The notes under the pieces were generated by a model. It was not told where the DNA came from. It did not search any database and saw only the letters and a list, made by a program, of their open reading frames with translations. Below are positions 1-14,200 of a DNA stretch of 64,000 bases, piece after piece. Positions within the stretch are counted from its first letter, which is position 1, and each line of letters begins with the position of its first letter. Source of the DNA: Hydractinia symbiolongicarpus. Taxonomy: Eukaryota > Cnidaria > Hydrozoa > Anthoathecata > Hydractiniidae. Position numbers and translations under genes: made by a program. The DNA lies in NCBI RefSeq assembly GCF_029227915.1, contig NC_079884.1, positions 5,334,001 through 5,398,000 of the forward strand. Direction: 5' to 3'.

Positions 1-2569
1 GGACTTACGGGAAATCGCGGGTTTTCGTTTGCCGGCGATTAAACTTCTTTTATTCAGCGTCTCATCAAAAATGAAAACATTTTTAAAAACTACAGGTCTT
101 ATGCGTTTTAGTGGTGAAAAAATAATTTAAAAAATCGTTCTGGAATTGAGTTTACTCACAGGGTACTTTCTTTGTATACATTCGACTATACGTGCCAAGC
201 CCGGGATTTACGGGAAATCGCGAGTTTTCGTTTGCCGGCGATTAAACTGCTTTTATTCAGCGTCTCATCAAAAATGAAAACATTCTTGAAAACTACAAGT
301 CTCATGCGTTTTAGTGGTGAAATAATAATTTAAAAAATCGTTTGGGAAATGAGTTTACTCTCTGGGTACTTTCTTTGTATACTTTTGACTATACGGGCAG
401 AGTCCAGGATTTACGGGAAATCGCAGGTTTTCGTTTGCCGGCGATTAAACTTCTTTTATTCAGCGTCTCATCAAAAATGAAAACATTTTTAAAAACTACA
501 AGTCTCATGCGTTTTAGTGGTGAAAAAGTAATTTAAAAAATCGTTCGGGAAATGAGTTTACTCCCTGGGTACTTTCTTTGTATACTTTTGACTATACGGG
601 CCAAGCCGGGATTTACGGGAAATCGCGGGTTTTCGTTTGCCGGCGATTAAATTTCTTTTATTCAGCGTCTCATCAAAAATGAAAACATTTTTAAAAACTA
701 CAAGTCTTATGCGTTTTAGTGGTGAAAAAATAATTTAAAAAATCGTTCTGGAAATGAGTTTACTCACAGGGTACTTTCTTTGTATACATTCGACTATACG
801 GGCCAAGCCCAGGATTTACGGGAAATCGCGGGTTTTTGTTTTCCGGTGATTAAACCTCTTTCATTAAGCGTCTCATCAAAATTGAAAACATTTTTGAAAA
901 CTACAAGTTTCATGCGTTTTAGTGGTGAAAAAAAAATTTAAAAAATCGTTCGGGAAATGAGTTTACTCCCTGGGTACTTTCTTTGTATACTTTTGACTAT
1001 ACGGGCCAAGCCCGGGATTTACGGGAAATCGCGGGTTTTCGTTTGCCGGCGATTAAACTGCTTTTATTCAGCATCTCATCAAAAATGAAAACATTCTTGA
1101 AAACTACAAGTCTCATGAGTTTTAGTGGTGAAAAAGTAATTTAAAAAATCGTTCGGGAAATGAGTTTACTCCCTGGGTACTTTCTTTGTATACTTTTGAC
1201 TATACGGGCCAAGCCCGGGATTTACGGGAAATCGCGGGTTTTCGTTTGCCGGCGATTAAACTGCTTTTATTCAGCGTCTCATCAAAAATGAAAACATTCT
1301 TGAAAACTACAAGTCTCTTGCGTTTTAGTGGTGAAATAATAATTTAAAAAATCGTTTGGGAAATGAGTTTACTCCCTGGGTACTTTCTTTGTATACTTTT
1401 GACTATACGGCCGAGTCCAGGATTTACGGGAAATCGCAGGTTTTCGTTTGCCGGCGATTAAACTTCTTTTATTCAGCGTCTTATCAAAAATGAAAACATT
1501 TTTAAAAACTACAGGTCTTATGAGTTTTAGTGGTGAAAAAATAATTTAAAAAATCGTTGGGGAAATGAGTTTACTCACAGGGTACTTTCTTTGTATACTT
1601 TTGACTATACGGGCCGAGTCCGGGATTTACGGGAAATCGCGGATTTTCGTTTGCCGGCGATTAAACTTCTTTTATTCAGTGTCCCATCAAATATGAATAT
1701 ATTTTTGAAAACTACAAGTCTCATGCGTTTAGTGGTAAAAAAATAATATAAAAAATCGTTCGAGAAATGAGTTTACTCCCTGGGTACTTTCTTTGTATAC
1801 TTTTGACTATACGGGCCAAGGCCGGGATATACGGGAAATCGCGGGTTTTCGTTTGCCAGCGATTAAACTTCTTTTATTCAGCGTCTCATCAAAAATGAAA
1901 ACATTTTTAAAAACTACAAGTCTTATGCGTTTTAGTGGTGAAAAAATATTTTAAAAAATCGTTCTGGAAATGAGTTTACTCCCTGGGTACTTTCTTTGTA
2001 TACTTTTGACTATACGGGCCGAGTCCGGGATTTAGGGAAATCGCAGGTTTTCGTTTGCCGGCGATTAAACTGCTTTTATTCAGCGTCTCATCAAAAATGA
2101 AAACATTCTTGAAAACTACAAGTCTCATGCGTTTTAGTGGTGAAATAATAATTTAAAAAATCGTTCGGGAAATGAGTTTACTCCCTGGGTACTTTCTTTG
2201 TATACTTTTGAATATACGGGCCAAGCTGGGATTTACGGGAAATCGCGGGTTTTCGTCTGCCGGCGATTAAACTTCTTTTATTCAGCGTCTCATCAAAAAT
2301 GAAAACATTTTTAAAAACTACAGGTCTTATGCGTTTTAGTTGTGAAAAAATAATTTAAAAAATCGTTCTGGAAATGAGTTTACTCACAGGGTACTTTCTT
2401 TATATACATTCTACTATACGTGCCAAGCCCGGGATTTACAGGAAATCGCGGGTTTTCGTTTGCCGGCGATTAAACTGCTTTTATTTAGCGTCAAATCAAA
2501 AATGAAAACATTCTTGAAAACTACAAGTCTCATGCGTTTGCGTTTTAGTGGTGAAATAATAATTTAAAA

Positions 2570-5500
2570 AATCGTTTGGGAAATGAGTTTACTCCCTTGG
2601 TACTTTCTTTGTATACTTTTGACTATATGGGCAGAGTCCAGGATTTACGGGAAATCGCAGGTTTTTGTTTGCCGGCGATTAAACTTCTTTTATTCAGCGT
2701 CTCATCAAAAATGAAAACATTTTTAAAAACTGCAAGTCTCATGCGTTTTAGTGGTGAAAAAGTAATTTAAAAAATCGTTCGGGAAATGAGTTTACTCCCT
2801 GGGTACTTTCTTTGTATACTTTTGAATATACGGGCCAAGCCGTTATTTACGGGAAATCGCGGGTTGTCGTTTGCCGGCGATTAAACTTCTTTTATTCAGC
2901 GTCTCATCAAAAATGAAAACATTTTTAAAAACTACAGGTCTTATGCGTTTTAGTGGTGAAAAAATAATTTAAAAAATCGTTCGGGAAATGAGTTTACTCA
3001 CAGGGTACTTTCTTTGTATACTTTTGACTATACGGGCCGAGTCCGGGATTTACGGGAAATCGCGGATTTTCGTTTGCCGGCGATTAAACTTCTTTTATTC
3101 AGCGTCCCATCAAATATGAAAATATTTTTGCAAACTACAAGTCTCATGCGTTTAGTGGTAAAAAAATAATATAAAAAATCGTTCGGGAAATGAGTTTACT
3201 CCCTGGGTACTTTCTTTGTATACTTTTGACTATACGGGCCAAGCCCGGGATATACGGGAAATCGCGGGTTTTCGTTTGCCAGCGATTGAACTTCTTTTAT
3301 TCAGCGTCTCATCAAAAATGAAAACATTTTTAAAAACTACAAGTCTTATGCGTTTTAGTGGTGAAAAAATAATTTAAAAAATCGTTCTGGAAATGAGTTT
3401 ACTCCCTGGGTACTTTCTTTGTATACTTTTGACTATACGGGCCGAGTCCGGGATTTAGGGAAATCGCAGGTTTTCGTTTGCCGGCGATTAAACTGCTTTT
3501 ATTCAGCGTCTCATCAAAAATGAAAACATTCTTGAAACTACAAGTCTCATGCGTTTTAGTGGTGAAATAATAATTTAAAAAATCGTTCGGGAAATGAGTT
3601 TACTCCCTGGGTGCTTTCTTTGTATACTTTTGAATATACGGGCCAAGCCGGGATTTACGGGAAATCGCGGGTTTTCGTCTGCCGGCGATTAAACTTCTTT
3701 TATTCAGCGTCTCATCAAAAATGAAAACATTTTTAAAAACTACAGGTCTTATGCGTTTTAGTGGTGAAAAAATATTTAAAAAATCGTTCTGGAAATGAGT
3801 TTACTCACAGGGTACTTTCTTTATATACATTCGACTATACGTGCCAAGCCCGGGATTTACGGGAAATCGCGGGTTTTCGTTTGCCGGCGATTAAACTGCT
3901 TTTATTCAGCGTCTCATCAAAAATAAAAACATTCTTGAAAACTACAAGTCTCATGCGTTTTAGTGGTGAAATAATAATTTAAAAAATCGTTTGGGAAATG
4001 AGTTTACTCCCTTGGTACTTTCTTTGTATACTTTTGACTATACGGGCAGAGTCCAGGATTTACGGGAAATCGCAGGTTTTCGTTTGCCGGCGATTAAACT
4101 TCTTTTATTCAGCGTCTCATCAAAAATGAAAACATTTTTAAAAACTGCAAGTCTCATGCGTTTTAGTGGTGAAAAAGTAATTTAAAAAATCGTTCGGGAA
4201 ATGAGTTTGCTCCCTGGGTACTTTCTTTGTATACTTTTGACTATACGGGCCAAGCCGGGATTTACGGGAAATCGCGGGTTTTCGTTTGCCGGCGATTAAA
4301 CTTTTTTTTATTCAGCGTCTCATCAAAAATGAAAACATTTTTAAAAACTACAAGTCTTATTCGTTTTAGTGGTGAAAAAATAATTTAAAAAATCGTTCTG
4401 GAAATGAGTTTACTCACAGGGTACTTTCTTTGTATACATTCGACTATACGGGGCAAGCCCGGGATTTACGGGAAATCGCGGGTTTTCGTTTTCCGGCGAT
4501 TAAACCTCTTTCATTAAGCGTCTCATCAAAAATGAAAACATTTTTAAAAACTACAAGTCTCATGCGTTTTAGTGGTGAAAAAAAAATTTAAAAAATCGTT
4601 CGGGAAATGAGTTTACTTCCTGGGTACTTTCTTTGTATACATTCGACTATACGGGCCAAGCCCTGGATTTACGGGAAAACGCGGGATTTCGTTTGCCGGC
4701 GATTAAACCTCTTTCATTAAGCGTCTCATCAAAAATGAAAACATTTTTGAAAACTACAAGTCTCATGCGTTTTAGTGGTGAAAAAATAATTTAAAAAATC
4801 GTTCTGGAAATGAGTTTACTCACAGGGTACTTTCTTTGTATACATTCGACTATACGGGCCAAGCCCAGGATTTACGGGAAATCGCGGGTTTTCGTTTTCC
4901 GGTGATTAAACCTCTTTCATTAAGCGTCTCATCAAAATTGAAAACATTTTTGAAAACTACAAGTTTCATGCGTTTTAGTGGTGAAAAAAAAATTTAAAAA
5001 ATCGTTCGGGAAATGAGTTTACTCCCTGGGTACTTTCTTTGTATACTTTTGACTATACGGGCCAAGCCCGGGATTTACGGGAAATCGCGGGTTTTCGTTT
5101 GCCGGCGATTAAACTGCTTTTATTCAGCATCTCATCAAAAATGAAAACATTCTTGAAAACTACAAGTCTCATGAGTTTTAGTGGTGAAATAATAATTTAA
5201 AAAATCGTTTGGGAAATGAGTTTACTCCCTGGGTACTTTCTTTGTATACTTTTGACTATACGGGCCGAGTCCGGGATTTAGGGAAATCGCAGGTTTTCGT
5301 TTGCCGGCGATTAAACTGCTTTTATTCAGCATCTCATCAAAAATGAAAACATTCTTGAAAACTACAAGTCTCATGAGTTTTAGTGGTGAAATAATAATTT
5401 AAAAAATCGTTTGGGAAATGAGTTTACTCCCTGGGTACTTTCTTTGTATACTTTTGACTATACGGGCCGAGTCCGGGATTTAGGGAAATCGCAGGTTTTC

Positions 5501-8500
5501 GTTTGCCGGCGAGTAAACTGCTTCTATTCAGCGTCTCATCAAAAATGAAAACATTTTTGAAAACTACAAGTCTCATGCGTTTTAGTGGTGAAAAAGTAAT
5601 TTAAAAATCGTTCGGGAAATGAGTTTACTCCCTGGGTACTTTCTTTGTATACTTTTGACTATACGGGCCAAGCCCGGGATTTACGGGAAATCGCGGGTTT
5701 TCGTTTGCCGGCGATTAAACTGCTTTTATTCAGCGTCTCATCAAAAATGAAAACATTCTTGAAAACTACAAGTCTCTTGCGTTTTAGTGGTGAAATAATA
5801 ATTTAAAAAATCGTTTGGGAAATGAGTTTACTCCCTGGGTACTTTCTTTGTATACTTTTGACTATACGGCCGAGTCCAGGATTTACGGGAAATCGCAGGT
5901 TTTCGTTTGCCGGCGATTAAACTTCTTTTATTCAGCGTCTTATCAAAAAAGAAAACATTTTTAAAAACTACAAGTCTCATGCGTTTTAGTGGTGAAAAAG
6001 TAATTTAAAAAATCGTTCGGGAAATGAGTTTACTCCCTGGGTACTTTCTTTGTATACTTTTGAATATACGGGCCAAACCGTTATTTACGGGAAATCGCAG
6101 GTTGTCGTTTGCCGGCGATTAAACTTCTTTTATTCAGCGTCTCATCAAAAATGAAAACATTTTTAAAAACTACAGGTCTTATGAGTTTTAGTGGTGAAAA
6201 AATAATTTAAAAAATCGTTGGGGAAATGAGTTTACTCACAGGGTACTTTCTTTGTATAATTTTGACTATACGGGCCGAGTCCGGGATTTACGGGAAATCG
6301 CGGATTTTCGTTTGCCGGCGATTAAACTTCTTTTATTCAGCGTCCCATCAAATATGAATATATTTTTGAAAACTACAAGTCTCATGCGTTTAGTGGTAAA
6401 AAAATAATATAAAAAATCGTTCGGGAAATGAGTTTACTCCCTGGGTACTTTCTTTGTATACTTTTGACTATACGGGCCAAGCCCGGGATATACGGGAAAT
6501 CGCGGGTTTTCGTTTGCCAGCGATTAAACTTCTTTTATTCAGCGTCTCATCAAAAATGAAAACATTTTTAAAAACTACAAGTCTTATGCGTTTTAGTGGT
6601 GAAAAAATAATTTAAAAAATCGTTCTGGAAATGAGTTTACTCCCTGGGTACTTTCTTTGTATACTTTTGACTATACGGGCTGAGTCCGGGATTTAGGGAA
6701 ATCGCAGGTTTTCGTTTGCCGGCGATTAAACTGCTTTTATTCAGCGTCTCATCAAAAATGAAAACATTCTTGAAAACTACAAGTCTCAGGCGTTTTAGTG
6801 GTGAAATAATAATTTAAAAAATCGTTCGGGAAATGAGTTTACTCCCTGGGTACTTTCTTTGTATACTTTTGAATATACGGGCCAAGCTGGGATTTACGGG
6901 AAATCGCGGGTTTTCGTTTGCCGGCGATTAAACTGCTTTTATTCAGCGTCTCATCAAAAATAAAAACATTCTTGAAAACTACAAGTCTCATGCATTTTAG
7001 TGGTGAAAAAATAATTTAAAAAATCGTTCTGGAAATGAGTTTACTCACAGGGTACTTTCTTTGTATACATTCGACTATACGGGCCAAGCCCAGGATTTAC
7101 GGGAAATCGCGGGTTTTCGTTTTCCGGTGATTAAACCTCTTTCATTAAGCGTCTCATCAAAATTGAAAACATTTTTGAAAACTACAAGTTTCATGCGTTT
7201 TAGTGGTGAAAAAAAAATTTAAAAAATCGTTCGGGAAATGAGTTTACTCCCTGGGTACTTTCTTTGTATACTTTTGACTATACGGGCCAAGCCCGGGATT
7301 TACGGGAAATCGCGGGTTTTCGTTTGCCGGCGATTAAACTGCTTTTATTCAGCATCTCATCAAAAATGAAAACATTCTTGAAAACTACAAGTCTCATGAG
7401 TTTTAGTGGTGAAATAATAATTTAAAAAATCGTTTGGGAAATGAGTTTACTCCCTGGGTACTTTCTTTGTATACTTTTGACTATACGGGCCGAGTCCGGG
7501 ATTTAGGGAAGTCGCAGGTTTTCGTTTGCCGGCGATTAAACTGCTTTTATTCAGCGTCTCATCAAAAATGAAAACATTTTTGAAAACTACAAGTCACATG
7601 CGTTTTAGTGGTGAAAAAGTAATTTAAAAAATCGTTCGGGAAATGAGTTTACTCCCTGGGTACTTTCTTTGTATACTTTTGACTATACGGGCCAAGCCCG
7701 GGATTTACGGGAAATCGCGGGTTTTCGTTTGCCGGCGATTAAACTGCTTTTATTCAGCGTCTCATCAAAAATGAAAACATTCTTGAAAACTACAAGTCTC
7801 TTGCGTTTTAGTGGTGAAATAATAATTTAAAAAATCGTTTGGGAAATGAGTTTACTCCCTGGGTACTTTCTTTGTATACTTTTGACTATACGGCCGAGTC
7901 CAGGATTTACGGGAAATCGCAGGTTTTCGTTTGCCGGCGATTAAACTTCTTTTATTCAGCGTCTTATCAAAAATGAAAACATTTTTAAAAACTACAAGTC
8001 TCATGCGTTTTAGTGGTGAAAAAGTAATTTAAAAAATCGTTCGGGAAATGAGTTTACTCCCTGGGTACTTTCTTTGTATACTTTTGAATATACGGGCCAA
8101 ACCGTTATTTACGGGAAATCGCGGGTTGTCGTTTGCCGGCGATTAAACTTCTTTTATTCAGCGTCTCATCAAAAATGAAAACATTTTTAAAAACTACAGG
8201 TCTTATGAGTTTTAGTGGTGAAAAAATAATTTAAAAAATCGTTGGGGAAATGAGTTTACTCACAGGGTACTTTCTTTGTATACTTTTGACTATACGGGCC
8301 GAGTCCGGGATTTACGGGAAATCGCGGATTTTCGTTTGCCGGCGATTAAACTTCTTTTATTCAGCGTCCCATCAAATATGAATATATTTTTGAAAACTAC
8401 AAGTCTTATGCGTTTAGTGGTAAAAAAATAATATAAAAAATCGTTCGGGAAATGAGTTTACTCCCTGGGTACTTTCTTTGTATACTTTTGACTATACGGG

Positions 8501-11070
8501 CCAAGCCCGGGATATACGGGAAATCGCGGGTTTTCGTTTGCCAGCGATTAAACTTCTTTTATTCAGCGTCTCATCAAAAATGAAAACATTTTTAAAAACT
8601 ACAAGTCTTATGCGTTTTAGTGGTGAAAAAATAATTTAAAAAATCGTTCTGGAAATGAGTTTACTCCCTGGGTACTTTCTTTGTATACTTTTGACTATAC
8701 GGGCCGAGTCCGGGATTTAGGGAAATCGCAGGTTTTCGTTTGCCGGCGATTAAACTGCTTTTATTCAGCGTCTCATCAAAAATGAAAACATTTTTAAAAA
8801 CTACAGGTCTTATGCGTTTTAGTGGTGAAAAAATAATTTAAAAAATCGTTCTGAAAATGAGTTTACTCCCTGGGTACTTTCTTTGTATACTTTTGAATAT
8901 ACGGGCCAAGCTGGGATTTACGGGAAATCGCGGGTTTTCGTCTGCCGGCGATTAAACTTCTTTTATTCAGCGTCTCATCAAAAATGAAAACATTTTTAAA
9001 AACTACAGGTCTTATGCGTTTTAGTGGTGAAAAAATAATTAAAAAAATCGTTCTGAAAATGAGTTTACTCCCTGGGTACTTTCTTTGTATACTTTTGACT
9101 ATACGGGCCGAGTCCGGGATTTAGGGAAATCGCAGGTTTTCGTTTGCCGGCGATTAAACTGCTTTTATTCAGCGTCTCATCAAAAATGAAAACATTTTTA
9201 AAAACTACAGGTCTTATGCGTTTTAGTGGTGAAAAAATAATTTAAAAAATCGTTCTGAAAATGAGTTTACTCCCTGGGTACTTTCTTTGTATACTTTTGA
9301 ATATACGGGCCAAGCTGGGATTTACGGGAAATCGCGGGTTTTCGTCTGCCGGCGATTAAACTTCTTTTATTCAGCGTCTCATCAAAAATGAAAACATTTT
9401 TAAAAACTACAGGTCTTATGCGTTTTAGTGGTGAAAAAATAATTTAAAAAATCGTTCTGAAAATGAGTTTACTCACAGGGTACTTTCTTTATATACATTC
9501 GACTATACGTGCCAAGCCCGGGATTTACAGGAAATCGCGGGTTTTCGTTTGCCGGCGATTAAACTGCTTTTATTTAGCGTCTCATCAAAAATGAAAACAT
9601 TCTTGAAAACTACAAGTCTCATGCGTTTTAGTGGTGAAATAATAATTTAAAAAATCGTTTGGGAAATGAGTTTACTCCCTTGGTACTTTCTTTGTATACT
9701 TTTGACTATATGGGCAGAGTCCAGGATTTACGGGAAATCGCAGGTTTTCGTTTGCCGGCGATTAAACTTCTTTTATTCAGCGTCTCATCAAAAATGAAAA
9801 CATTTTTAAAAACTGCAAGTCTCTTGCGTTTTAGTGGTGAAAAAGTAATTTAAAAAATCGTTCGGGAAATGAGTCTACTCCCTGGGTACTTTCTTTGTAT
9901 ACTTTTGAATATACGGGCCAAGCCGTTATTTACGGGAAATCGCGGGTTGTCGTTTGCCGGCTATTAAACTTCTTTTATTCAGCGTCTCATCAAAAATGAA
10001 AACATTTTTAAAAACTACAGGTCTTATGCGTTTTAGTGGTGAAAAAATAATTTAAAAAATCGTTCGGGAAATGAGTTTACTCACAGGGTACTTTCTTTGT
10101 ATACTTTTGACTATACGGGCCGAGTCCGGGATTTACGGGAAATCGCGGATATTCGTTTGCCGGCGATTAAACTTCTTTTATTCAGCGTCCCATCAAATAT
10201 GAAAATATTTTTGCAAACTACAAGTCTCATGCGTTTAGTGGTAAAAAAATAATATAAAAAATCGTTCGGGAAATGAGTTTACTCCCTGGGTACTTTCTTT
10301 GTATACTTTTGACTATACGGGCCAAGCCCGGGATATACGGGAAATCGCGGGTTTTCGTTTGCCAGCGATTGAACTTCTTTTATTCAGCGTCTCATCAAAA
10401 ATGAAAACATTTTTAAAAACTACAAGTCTTATGCGTTTTAGTGGTGAAAAAATAATTTAAAAAATCGTTCTGGAAATGAGTTTACTCCCTGGGTACTTTC
10501 TTTGTATACTTTTGACTATACGGGCCGAGTCCGGGATTTAGGGAAATCGCAGGTTTTCGTTTGCCGGCGATTAAACTGCTTTTATTCAGCGTCTCATCAA
10601 AAATGAAAACATTCTTGAAACTACAAGTCTCATGCGTTTTAGTGGTGAAATAATAATTTAAAAAATCGTTCGGGAAATGAGTTTACTCCCTGGGTACTTT
10701 CTTTGTATACTTTTGAATATACGGGCCAAGCCGGGATTTACGGGAAATCGCGGGTTTTCGTCTGCCGGCGATTAAACTTCTTTTATTCAGCGTCTCATCA
10801 AAAATGAAAATATTTTTAAAAACTACCGGTCTTATGCGTTTTAGTGGCGAAAAAATAATTTAAAAAATCGTTCTGGAAATGAGTTTACTCACAGGGTACT
10901 TTCTTTATATACATTCGACTATACGTGCCAAGCCCGGGATTTACGGGAAATCGCGGGTTTTCGTTTGCCGGCGATTAAACTGCTTTTATTCAGCGTCTCA
11001 TCAAAAATAAAAACATTCTTGAAAACTACAAGTCTTATGCGTTTTAGTGGTAAAATAATAATTTAAAAAA
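2570..11070 (+). repeat. Long-range segmental duplication inside the array (offset ~7,083 bp, about 35 monomers)
   Basis: The order of monomer variants around 2,576-4,200 recurs around 9,659-11,280. Both stretches have the CCCTTGGTACTTT monomer with a TATGGGCAGAGTCC variant (2,595; 9,678), followed by the GCCGTTATTTACGGG variant (2,841; 9,925), then the CCCATCAAATATGAAAATA variant containing TTTTGCAAACTAC (3,130; 10,212). The spacing of the first landmark is 7,083 bp, close to 35 monomer lengths. The matching run of unusual variants, including the private TTTTGCAAAC change, shows that a multi-kilobase piece was copied within the array. Similar reuse is seen between about 900, 4,960 and 7,190 (GTTTCATGCG monomers). 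Confidence 0.75.
8660..9460 (+). repeat. Dimeric higher-order repeat, ~403 bp period, two copies
   Basis: A GGGCCGAGTCCGGGATTTAGGG monomer alternates with a GGGCCAAGCTGGGATTTACGGG monomer carrying TTTTCGTCTGCC. The pair occurs twice in succession (second members near 8,908 and 9,311, 403 bp apart), and both copies share TCTGAAAATGAG in place of TCTGGAAATGAG. This is the shortest higher-order unit I can see in the array. Confidence 0.7.
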
Positions 11071-11249
11071 TCGTTTGGGAAATTAGTTTACTCCCTTGGT
11101 ACTTTCTTTGTATACTTTTGACAATACGGGCAGAGTCCAGGATTTACGGGAAATCGCAGGTTTTCGTTTGCCGGCGATTAAACTTCTTTTATTCAGCGTC
11201 TCATCAAAAATGAAAACATTTTTAAAAACTGCAAGTCTCATGCGTTTTA

Positions 11250-14200
11250 GTGGTGAAAAAGTAATTTAAAAAATCGTTCGGGAAATGAGTTTGCTCCCTG
11301 GGTACTTTCTTTGTATACATTCGACTATACGGGCCAAGGCCGGGATTTACGGGAAATCGCGGGTTTTCGTTCTCCGGCGATTAAACCTCTTTCATTAAGC
11401 GTCTCATCAAAAATGAAAACATTTTTAAAAACTACAAGTCTCATGCGTTTTAGTGGTGAAAAAAAAATTTAAAAAATCGTTCGGGAAATGAGTTTACTCC
11501 CTGGGTACTTTCTTTGTATACATTCGACTATACGGGCCAAGCCCTGGATTTACGGGAAAACGCGGGATTTCGTTTGCCGGCGATTAAACCTCTTTCATTA
11601 GGCGTCTCATCAAAATTGAAAACATTTTTGAAAACTACAAGTTTCATGCGTTTTAGTGGTGAAAAAAAAATTTAAAAAATCGTTCGGGAAATGAGTTTAC
11701 TCCCTGGGTACTTTCTTTGTATACTTTTGACTATACGGGCCAAGCCCGGGATATACGGGAAATCGCGGGTTTTCGTTTGCCGTCGATTAAACTGCTTTTA
11801 TTCAGCGTCTCATCAAAAATGAAAACATTCTTGAAAACTTCAAGTCTCATGAGTTTTAGTGGTGAAATAATAATTTAAAAAATCGTTTGGGAAATGAGTT
11901 TACTCCCTGGGTACTTTCTTTGTATACTTTTGACTATACGGGCCGAGTCCGGGATTTAGGGAAATCGCAGGTTTTCGTTTGCCGGCGATTAAACTGCTTT
12001 TATTCAGCGTCTCATCAAAAATGAAAACATTTTTGAAAACTACAAGTCTCATGCGTTTTAGTGGTGAAAAAGTAATTTAAAAAATCGTTCGGGAAATGAG
12101 TTTACTCCCTGGGTACTTTCTTTGTATACTTTTGACTATACGGGCCAAGCCCGGGATTTACGGGAAATCGCGGGTTTTCGTTTGCCGGCGATTAAACTGC
12201 TTTTATTCAGCGTCTCATCAAAAATGAAAACATTCTTGAAAACTACAAGTCTCTTGCGTTTTAGTGGTGAAATAATAATTTAAAAAATCGTTTGGGAAAT
12301 GAGTTTACTCCCTGGGTACTTTCTTTGTATACTTTTGACTATACGGCCGAGTCCAGGATTTACGGGAAATCGCAGGTTTTCGTTTGCCGGCGATTAAACT
12401 TCTTTTATTCAGCGTCTTATCAAAAATGAAAACATTTTTAAAAACTACAAGTCTCATGCGTTTTAGTGGTGAAAAAGTAATTTAAAAAATCGTTCGGGAA
12501 ATGAGTTTACTCCCTGGGTACTTTCTTTGTATACTTTTGAATATACGGGCCAAGCCCGGGATATACGGGAAATCGCGGGTTTTCGTTTGCCAGCGATTAA
12601 ACTTCTTTTATTCAGCGTCTCATCAAAAATGAAAACATTTTTAAAAACTACAAGTCTTATGCGTTTTAGTGGTGAAAAAATAATTTAAAAAATCGTTCTG
12701 GAAATGAGTTTACTCCCTGGGTACTTTCTTTGTATACTTTTGACTATACGGGCAGAGTCCAGGATTTACGGTAAATCGCAGGTTTTCGTTTGCCGGCGAT
12801 TAAACTTCTTTTATTCAGCGTCTTATCAAAAATAAAAACATTTTTAAAAACTACAAGTCTCATGCGTTTTAGTGGTGAAAAAGTAATTTAAAAAATCGTT
12901 CGGGAAATGAGTTTACTCCCTGGGTACTTTCTTTGTATACTTTTGAATATACGGGCCGAGTCCGGGATTTACGGGAAATCGCGGATTTTCGTTTGCCGGC
13001 GATTAAACTTCTTTCATTCAGCGTCCCATCAAATATGAAAATATTTTTGAAAACTACAAGTCTCATGCGTTTAGTGGTAAAAAAATAATATAAAAAATCG
13101 TTCGGGAAATGAGTTTACTCCCTGGGTACTTTCTTTGTATACTTTTGAATATACGGGCCGAGTCCGGGATTTACGGGAAATCGCGGATTTTCGTTTGCCG
13201 GCGATTAAACTTCTTTCATTCAGCGTCCCATCAAATATGAAAATATTTTTGAAAACTACAAGTCTCATGCGTTTAGTGGTAAAAAAATAATATAAAAAAT
13301 CGTTCGGGAAATGAGTTTACTCCCTGGGTAGTTTCTTTGTATACTTTTGACTATACGGGCCAAGCCCGGGATATACGGGAAATCGAGGGTTTTCGTTTGC
13401 CAGCGATTAAACTTCTTTTATTCAGCGTCTCATCAAAAATGAAAACATTTTTAAAAACTACAAGTCTTATGCGTTTTAGTGGTGAAAAAGTAATTTAAAA
13501 AATCGTTCGGGAAATGAGTTTGCTCCCTGGGTACTTTCTTTGTATACATTCGACTATACGGGCCAAGGCCGGGATTTACGGGAAATCGCGGGTTTTCGTT
13601 CTCCGGCGATTAAACCTCTTTCATTAAGCGTCTCATCAAAAATGAAAACATTTTTAAAAACTACAAGTCTCATGCGTTTTAGTGGTGAAAAAAAAATTTA
13701 AAAAATCGTTCGGGAAATGAGTTTACTCCCTGGGTACTTTCTTTGTATACATTCGACTATACGGGCCAAGCCCTGGATTTACGGGAAAACGCGGGATTTC
13801 GTTTGCCGGCGATTAAACCTCTTTCATTAGGCGTCTCATCAAAATTGAAAACATTTTTGAAAACTACAAGTTTCATGCGTTTTAGTGGTGAAAAAAAAAT
13901 TTAAAAAATCGTTCGGGAAATGAGTTTACTCCCTGGGTACTTTCTTTGTATACTTTTGACTATACGGGCCAAGCCCGGGATATACGGGAAATCGCGGGTT
14001 TTCGTTTGCCGTCGATTAAACTGCTTTTATTCAGCGTCTCATCAAAAATGAAAACATTCTTGAAAACTTCAAGTCTCATGAGTTTTAGTGGTGAAATAAT
14101 AATTTAAAAAATCGTTTGGGAAATGAGTTTACTCCCTGGGTACTTTCTTTGTATACTTTTGACTATACGGGCCGAGTCCGGGATTTAGGGAAATCGCAGG

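Noticed and set aside
215-245. CENP-B box-like sequence (TTTCGTTTGCCGGCGAT)
   Set aside because: It shares TTCG with the CENP-B box but lacks the required A and CGGG at the right spacing. Only a partial match that could be chance.
255-285. Hammerhead ribozyme core on the minus strand (TTGATGAGACGCTGAATA)
   Set aside because: The CUGAUGA box starts with U instead of C, the GAAA box is GAAU, and the intervening stem is too short, so the catalytic core is not met.
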